A stretch of 18,557 bases of DNA from VBAS01 sp964581455. Lineage in GTDB: Bacteria; Bacteroidota; Bacteroidia; Chitinophagales; Chitinophagaceae. The number at the start of each line of letters is the position of its first letter. The stretch's first letter is position 1. This document shows, piece after piece, positions 14,811 through 18,557 of this stretch. The translations under genes were made by a program, and so were the position numbers. Under the pieces are notes generated by a model that was not told the origin of the DNA, searched no databases, and saw nothing but the letters and a program-made list of their open reading frames with translations. The stretch is from positions 1 through 18,557 of the forward strand of contig CAZOOT010000066.1 in assembly GCA_964581455.1 (NCBI GenBank), written 5' to 3'.

Positions 14811-16076
14811 TCATCCGCCAAAATCATCAAAAGCAATATTATCAGGAGGAACTCCTAATTCATCGAGCATTTTGAAAACAGCAGCATTCATCATGGGCGG
14901 ACCGCAGAGGTAGTATTCCACATCTTCCGGAGCCGGGTGTTTTCCAAGATAATTGTCAAACAAAACCTGGTGAATAAATCCGGTATACCCGGTCCAGTTA
15001 TCTTCCGGCAATGGTTCTGAAAGAGCAATATTGTATTGAAAATTCGGAAAATCCTTTTCTATATCACGGAAATGATCTGTATAAAAGATTTCTCTTAATG
15101 AACGTCCACCATACCAATAAGATATTTTTCTGTTTCTTTCTTTCTCAGTATGAAACAAATGAAATAAATGTGAACGGAGCGGGGCCATTCCTGCTCCTCC
15201 TCCAATATAAATCATCTCTTTTTGTGTTTTCTTAATATGAAAATCTCCAAAGGGTCCGGAAATAGACACTTTATCTCCGGGCTTTGCAGCAAAAACGTAT
15301 GAAGAACAAATACCCGGGTTTACATTCATAAATCCGCCGGTCTTTCTGTCAAATGGTGGCGTAGCCAACCGGATATTCAGCATAATGATATTTCCTTCGG
15401 CCGGATGATTGGCCATGGAATAGGCACGGAAAACTGGTTCGGTATTTTTCATTTTCAGGTCCCATATCTTGTACTTGTCATAATCCTCGTGAAATTTTGA
15501 ATCGATTTTATACAGATCATTTTTAAAATCTATTTCACAAACTGGTACATCCAATTGGATATAGCTGCCGGGTACGAAATCAAGAAACTCTCCTTGCGGT
15601 AGTTTCACAACAAATTCTTTTATATAAGTAGCTACATTATCATTGGAGACTACATCACACTCCCATTTCTTAATGCCGAAAATTTCTTCAGGAATCTCCA
15701 GTTCCATATCCTGTTTCACTTTTACCTGGCAGCCAAGCCTCCAATTTTCATTTTGTTCTTTCCTGGTAAAATATGGTTTTTCTGTAGTTAAAATTTCTCC
15801 GCCACCGGACAATACCCTGCATTTACACAAAGCACAGGTGCCACCACCACCACAGGCTGATGGAAGAAATATTTTTTGATTGCCCAGGGTCGTAAGAATT
15901 GTAGAACCCGCCTCTACTTCTAGCGTATTCTGTCCATTAATGGTAATCCTAACCAACCCGGATGGAGTCAGTTTTGCCTTTGCATATAAAATAATTGCGA
16001 CCAACAAAAAGTTGAATACAAAAAATACAATGATGCTTGTAAAAATGGTTGCTGTATCTAAGAATAATAATGCCAT
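14811..16076 (-). CDS. nqrF: Na+-translocating NADH:quinone reductase subunit F
   Basis: NqrF is the electron entry subunit of Na+-NQR: it oxidises NADH through FAD and passes electrons to a [2Fe-2S] cluster. The 421-residue chain shows one N-terminal TM anchor (about 9-32), a ferredoxin domain with cluster ligands C75, C81, C84 (ACGGGGTCALC) and C116 (LGC), the FAD-binding RAYSMAN (217-223), the NADH-binding GGGAGMAP (292-299) and CGPPMM (391-396). Spacings match characterised NqrF. It lies 17 nt after nqrE and ends in an ATGA that may couple to apbE. All catalytic residues I know of are present. It works in the inner membrane, cytoplasmic face. Confidence 0.97.
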   Translation of the reverse strand: MALLFLDTATIFTSIIVFFVFNFLLVAIILYAKAKLTPSGLVRITINGQNTLEVEAGSTILTTLGNQKIFLPSACGGGGTCALCKCRVLSGGGEILTTEKPYFTRKEQNENWRLGCQVKVKQDMELEIPEEIFGIKKWECDVVSNDNVATYIKEFVVKLPQGEFLDFVPGSYIQLDVPVCEIDFKNDLYKIDSKFHEDYDKYKIWDLKMKNTEPVFRAYSMANHPAEGNIIMLNIRLATPPFDRKTGGFMNVNPGICSSYVFAAKPGDKVSISGPFGDFHIKKTQKEMIYIGGGAGMAPLRSHLFHLFHTEKERNRKISYWYGGRSLREIFYTDHFRDIEKDFPNFQYNIALSEPLPEDNWTGYTGFIHQVLFDNYLGKHPAPEDVEYYLCGPPMMNAAVFKMLDELGVPPDNIAFDDFGG

Positions 16077-16093
16077 ATCAAAGATTCAGGTGA

Positions 16094-16708
16094 TTAAATT
16101 TTTATACCCATAAAACTCATAAATGCAATTCCCATCAGGCCGGTGATGATAAATGTGATTCCCAATCCTCTTAAAGGACCGGGCACATTGGAATATCTTA
16201 TCTTTTCCCGAATGGCAGCAATGGCAACGATTGCCAAAAACCAACCCACACCGGAACCTAATCCAAATACCGATGCTTCGCCTAATGTTGTGTATTGTCT
16301 TTCCTGCATGAATAAGGCCCCTCCGAGTATTGAACAGTTCACAGCTATTAATGGCAGGAATATTCCAAGTGCAGCATATAATGCGGGGGCAAATTTTTCC
16401 ACAACCATTTCTACTATCTGAACAATAGCAGCAATAGTTGCAATGAAAACAATAAAACTCAGAAAACTCAGGTCCACTGTTGCCAAATCAGCAGATAGCC
16501 AACTCAATGCTCCTGCTTTTAAAATATAATTCTCCAATAAATAACAAACAGGAACTGAAACTCCCAACACAAAGATCACGGCAAATCCCAATCCTACAGC
16601 ATTCTTTACTGTTTTGGAAATGGCCAGGTATGAGCACATACCCAGAAAATAAGCGAAGATCATGTTCTCAATAAAAACTCCTTTAATAAATATATTGAAG
16701 TACTCCAT
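16094..16708 (-). CDS. nqrE: Na+-translocating NADH:quinone reductase subunit E
   Basis: NqrE is a six-helix membrane subunit (204 residues) that with its pseudo-symmetric partner NqrD holds the membrane-embedded iron centre between them. The cysteine ligands expected by analogy are C25 (YFLGMCSYLAISK) and C125 (AVNCSILGGALFM); both are present in the right segments. The C-terminal GPLRGLGITFIITGLMGIAF stretch is typical. It lies 12 nt from nqrD and 17 nt from nqrF, as in an operon. A third cysteine, C55, is not one of the known ligands. Confidence 0.96.
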   Translation of the reverse strand: MEYFNIFIKGVFIENMIFAYFLGMCSYLAISKTVKNAVGLGFAVIFVLGVSVPVCYLLENYILKAGALSWLSADLATVDLSFLSFIVFIATIAAIVQIVEMVVEKFAPALYAALGIFLPLIAVNCSILGGALFMQERQYTTLGEASVFGLGSGVGWFLAIVAIAAIREKIRYSNVPGPLRGLGITFIITGLMGIAFMSFMGIKI

Positions 16709-16720
16709 GATAAAGAGATT

Positions 16721-17401
16721 TTAATTTGTTTCAATTAGTTTAGGATTCCTGCTTCTTTGAATCCAGATAATGACACCTACCACAATCAATGCCATAGGGG
16801 GTAGAATAGCAAGACCATTATTAAAGTACCCCATCTTATATGCTGCATCCGGCACCAACTGGTAACCCATGATGGAACCGCTGCCAAATAATTCTCTTAC
16901 TACTGAAACAAGAATCAGGATGAGTCCATACCCAAGTCCGTTCCCCACTCCATCCAAAAATGCCGGCCAGGGTTTATTACCCATTGCAAAAGCTTCTAAT
17001 CTTCCCATGATGATACAATTAGTAATGATCAATCCGACAAAAACAGAAAGTTGTTTGCTTACATCATATACATATGCTTTCAATACCTGGTCTACCAGGA
17101 TCACTAAAGTTGCTACCACAGTTAATTGAACAATAATTCTTATCCTGTTTGGAACTACATTCCGGATAAGTGATATGACGAGATTCGAAAATGCACACAC
17201 CACTATTACTGAAAGAGCCATAACGATGGAAGGCTTTACCTGGACAGTGATTGCCAGTGCCGAACAAATACCCAGCACCTGAACGGTAATTGGATTGTTG
17301 TCATTCAGCGGGTCTTTTATCAGCTTCCTGTTTTTGAAGGAAAATAAAGACTCACGTTGTTCTTTTATTTTCGGCGGCTCAAGAATTGTTTCTGTACTCA
17401 T
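16721..17401 (-). CDS. nqrD: Na+-translocating NADH:quinone reductase subunit D
   Basis: NqrD is the six-helix partner of NqrE, donating two of the cysteines for the shared iron centre: C46 (QVLGICSALAITVQ) and C129 (IITNCIIMGRLEAFAM) are present, counting from the ATG at 17401. Start choice: this ATG gives 226 residues and a 13-nt gap after nqrC. The next upstream ATG, at 17440, would overlap nqrC by 26 nt with a poor N-terminus, so it is rejected. The first 20 residues (MSTETILEPPKIKEQRESLF) are a hydrophilic extension before the conserved FKNRKLIKDPLNDNNP. Confidence 0.95.
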   Translation of the reverse strand: MSTETILEPPKIKEQRESLFSFKNRKLIKDPLNDNNPITVQVLGICSALAITVQVKPSIVMALSVIVVCAFSNLVISLIRNVVPNRIRIIVQLTVVATLVILVDQVLKAYVYDVSKQLSVFVGLIITNCIIMGRLEAFAMGNKPWPAFLDGVGNGLGYGLILILVSVVRELFGSGSIMGYQLVPDAAYKMGYFNNGLAILPPMALIVVGVIIWIQRSRNPKLIETN

Positions 17402-17414
17402 TGTAAATATAATT

Positions 17415-18146
17415 TTACTGTTCAGAAATATTTTTATCAATTTTTTTAAAATAGGGAATATAATTAGCCAATGTTCTTTGTATCATTTCTGAAACTCCGT
17501 CGCTGGTTACAGTGGCACCAGACATTGCATCTACAGCATGAGAATTATCAGAATTTTTATTCCCTTTAATTACTTTCACGGAAACATAATTTCCGGTATC
17601 GTCTAATATTTTTTTCCCAATAAATCTTTCCTGGAAAGCTGCAGTTTCTATTTCAGCACCCAGGCCCGGCGTCTCCGTTTTGTGTCCAAAACTGGCTCCA
17701 TAAATTGTATTCATGTCTTCTTCCAGGGCAATGAAACCCCAGATAGGCCCCCACAGACCTTTACCCCTTACCGGAATGATAAAATATTTTTTGTTTTCCT
17801 TAATGCAAACAAACAACGGGAATAATTGATTTTGTGGTTTACCCAACCTTGCTTTGTCCAGTTCTTTTTTCAAATCAATATCAAATGCACTCACATCATT
17901 TTTTACCGGTTCCCCTTTATAATCAAGAACCACTTGTTCCTGTATATATTGGGCAAATAATTTTTCAGCATTTGCTGTATTGCTTTCTACCCCAACGCTT
18001 CCCAATATGTTCTGCATCTTTTCTATCCTGATATTTTTTGCCTGCAAGGGGCCGAGTCCGATAGATGTTGTAGATAAAAGGACAGCCACAATAACCACCA
18101 TTACAGATGAAAAAATAAAAATAAATTTGTTAGAGTTTGCTTTCAT
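17415..18146 (-). CDS. nqrC: Na+-translocating NADH:quinone reductase subunit C
   Basis: NqrC is the membrane-anchored periplasmic flavoprotein of the pump, carrying a covalent FMN. One TM segment (about 7-29) is followed by a soluble FMN-binding domain. The flavinylation motif is DAMSGATVTSDG with acceptor Thr212, the substrate of ApbE (D-x-x-SGAT consensus). YGASFGHKTETPGLGAEI is a family hallmark near the flavin site. The chain of 243 residues is normal. It starts 4 nt after the nqrB stop. It must work with the downstream apbE, whose lipoprotein form would face the same compartment. Confidence 0.96.
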   Translation of the reverse strand: MKANSNKFIFIFSSVMVVIVAVLLSTTSIGLGPLQAKNIRIEKMQNILGSVGVESNTANAEKLFAQYIQEQVVLDYKGEPVKNDVSAFDIDLKKELDKARLGKPQNQLFPLFVCIKENKKYFIIPVRGKGLWGPIWGFIALEEDMNTIYGASFGHKTETPGLGAEIETAAFQERFIGKKILDDTGNYVSVKVIKGNKNSDNSHAVDAMSGATVTSDGVSEMIQRTLANYIPYFKKIDKNISEQ

Positions 18147-18150
18147 ACTA

Positions 18151-18557
18151 TTAACTTTTAACTCTTTTCAATCTTCGTTTAATACTGGCTCCTACTACAT
18201 AGTGATCGATCAGAGGCGCCATTACATTCATAAATAAAATAGCCATCATCATTCCTTCCGGGTATGCCGGGTTAAAGACCCTGATCATGATTGCAAACAA
18301 ACCGATCAGGAATCCATAAATATATTTACCCAAATTGGTTTGAGTTGCTGTTACCGGATCTGTTGCCATGAATACTGCTCCAAATGCAAATCCTCCAAGC
18401 ACCAGTTGATGTAAAGGATCAATTTGCATCAGGGTGTTTGAACCAAACAGATTAAACACAAAAGCCATGAACAAACCACCCGCAAAAACAGAAACCATGA
18501 TGCGCCAACTGCCGATCCCGGTATATAATAATATAGCAGCCCCGATCAAACATGCCA
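18151..18557 (-). CDS. nqrB: Na+-translocating NADH:quinone reductase subunit B, C-terminal part
   Basis: Only the last 134 codons or so are in the window; the gene continues beyond the right edge. The visible part is the membrane bundle: GSWRIM, the GSNTLMQIDPLHQLVLGGFAFGAVFMATDPVTA region (in two halves) and FNPAYPEGMMMAILFMNVMAPLIDHYV, all typical of NqrB/RnfD. A TTG at 18547-18549 is an internal Leu codon, not a start: the frame reads A-C-L-I-G before it. The flavinylated threonine (SGAT) lies upstream and cannot be checked. NqrB is the main Na+-conducting subunit, holding covalent FMN and riboflavin (family knowledge). It is the first operon gene seen here; nqrA presumably precedes it off-window. 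Confidence 0.95.
   Translation of the reverse strand, partial: ACLIGAAILLYTGIGSWRIMVSVFAGGLFMAFVFNLFGSNTLMQIDPLHQLVLGGFAFGAVFMATDPVTATQTNLGKYIYGFLIGLFAIMIRVFNPAYPEGMMMAILFMNVMAPLIDHYVVGASIKRRLKRVKS

Noticed and set aside
1..18557. CRISPR arrays, tRNA, rRNA or transposase genes.
   Set aside because: I looked on both strands and found no regular spaced repeats, cloverleaf or rRNA-like stretch, and no transposase motif.

Overview
This AT-rich window reads as a chromosomal segment of a Bacteroidota bacterium, most likely of the Chitinophagaceae or a close relative; the family is inferred, the phylum is well supported. Support comes from a type IX secretion (T9SS) type B sorting domain followed by a PorP/SprF partner, a -7 element of the Bacteroidota type (TAnnTTTG), starts without clear Shine-Dalgarno sequences, and the gene order nqrBCDEF-apbE. 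Most genes lie on the minus strand. I see no rRNA, tRNA, CRISPR array, transposase or phage gene, and no gap without a gene exceeds about 110 bp.

Layout from left to right. Positions 33-2705 (minus) hold a tight operon, read from the right: a sodium:solute symporter, a class I O-methyltransferase and a GH73-type glucosaminidase. The glucosaminidase loses its family similarity at a short perfect inverted repeat near the left edge. A LOG-family nucleotide phosphoribohydrolase (2742-3284, plus) diverges from the symporter across 36 bp and meets a small outer-membrane-type protein (3285-3878, minus) stop codon to stop codon. Then, on the minus strand, come a GlcD-type FAD-linked oxidase (3941-5350), a PorP/SprF protein (5411-6454), a 1192-residue secreted protein with a beta-propeller, four PKD domains and a type B C-terminal signal (6470-10048), and RecG (10103 to about 12205). 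The recG frame is open through its whole N-terminus but has no ATG, GTG or TTG start. A WecA/TagO-like glycan-lipid initiating transferase (12358-13464) and a 61-residue four-cysteine membrane protein (13550-13735) lie on the plus strand.

The right end (13732-18557, minus) is the distal part of a Na+-translocating NADH:quinone oxidoreductase operon: nqrB (partial, runs off the edge), nqrC, nqrD, nqrE, nqrF and apbE. NqrF takes electrons from NADH. NqrB, C, D and E pass them through covalent FMN and an iron centre while exporting Na+. ApbE, a predicted lipoprotein, attaches FMN to threonines in NqrB and NqrC. The four-cysteine protein, convergent with apbE, may be a Bacteroidota counterpart of the NqrM maturation factor (inference). 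The exported Na+ would power carriers such as the symporter at the left end.

I do not see a wholly new multi-gene system. The points most worth following are the four-cysteine protein beside nqr, the missing recG start (one base lost after an ATG explains it), the glucosaminidase broken at an inverted repeat, and the secreted PKD protein with its PorP/SprF partner.
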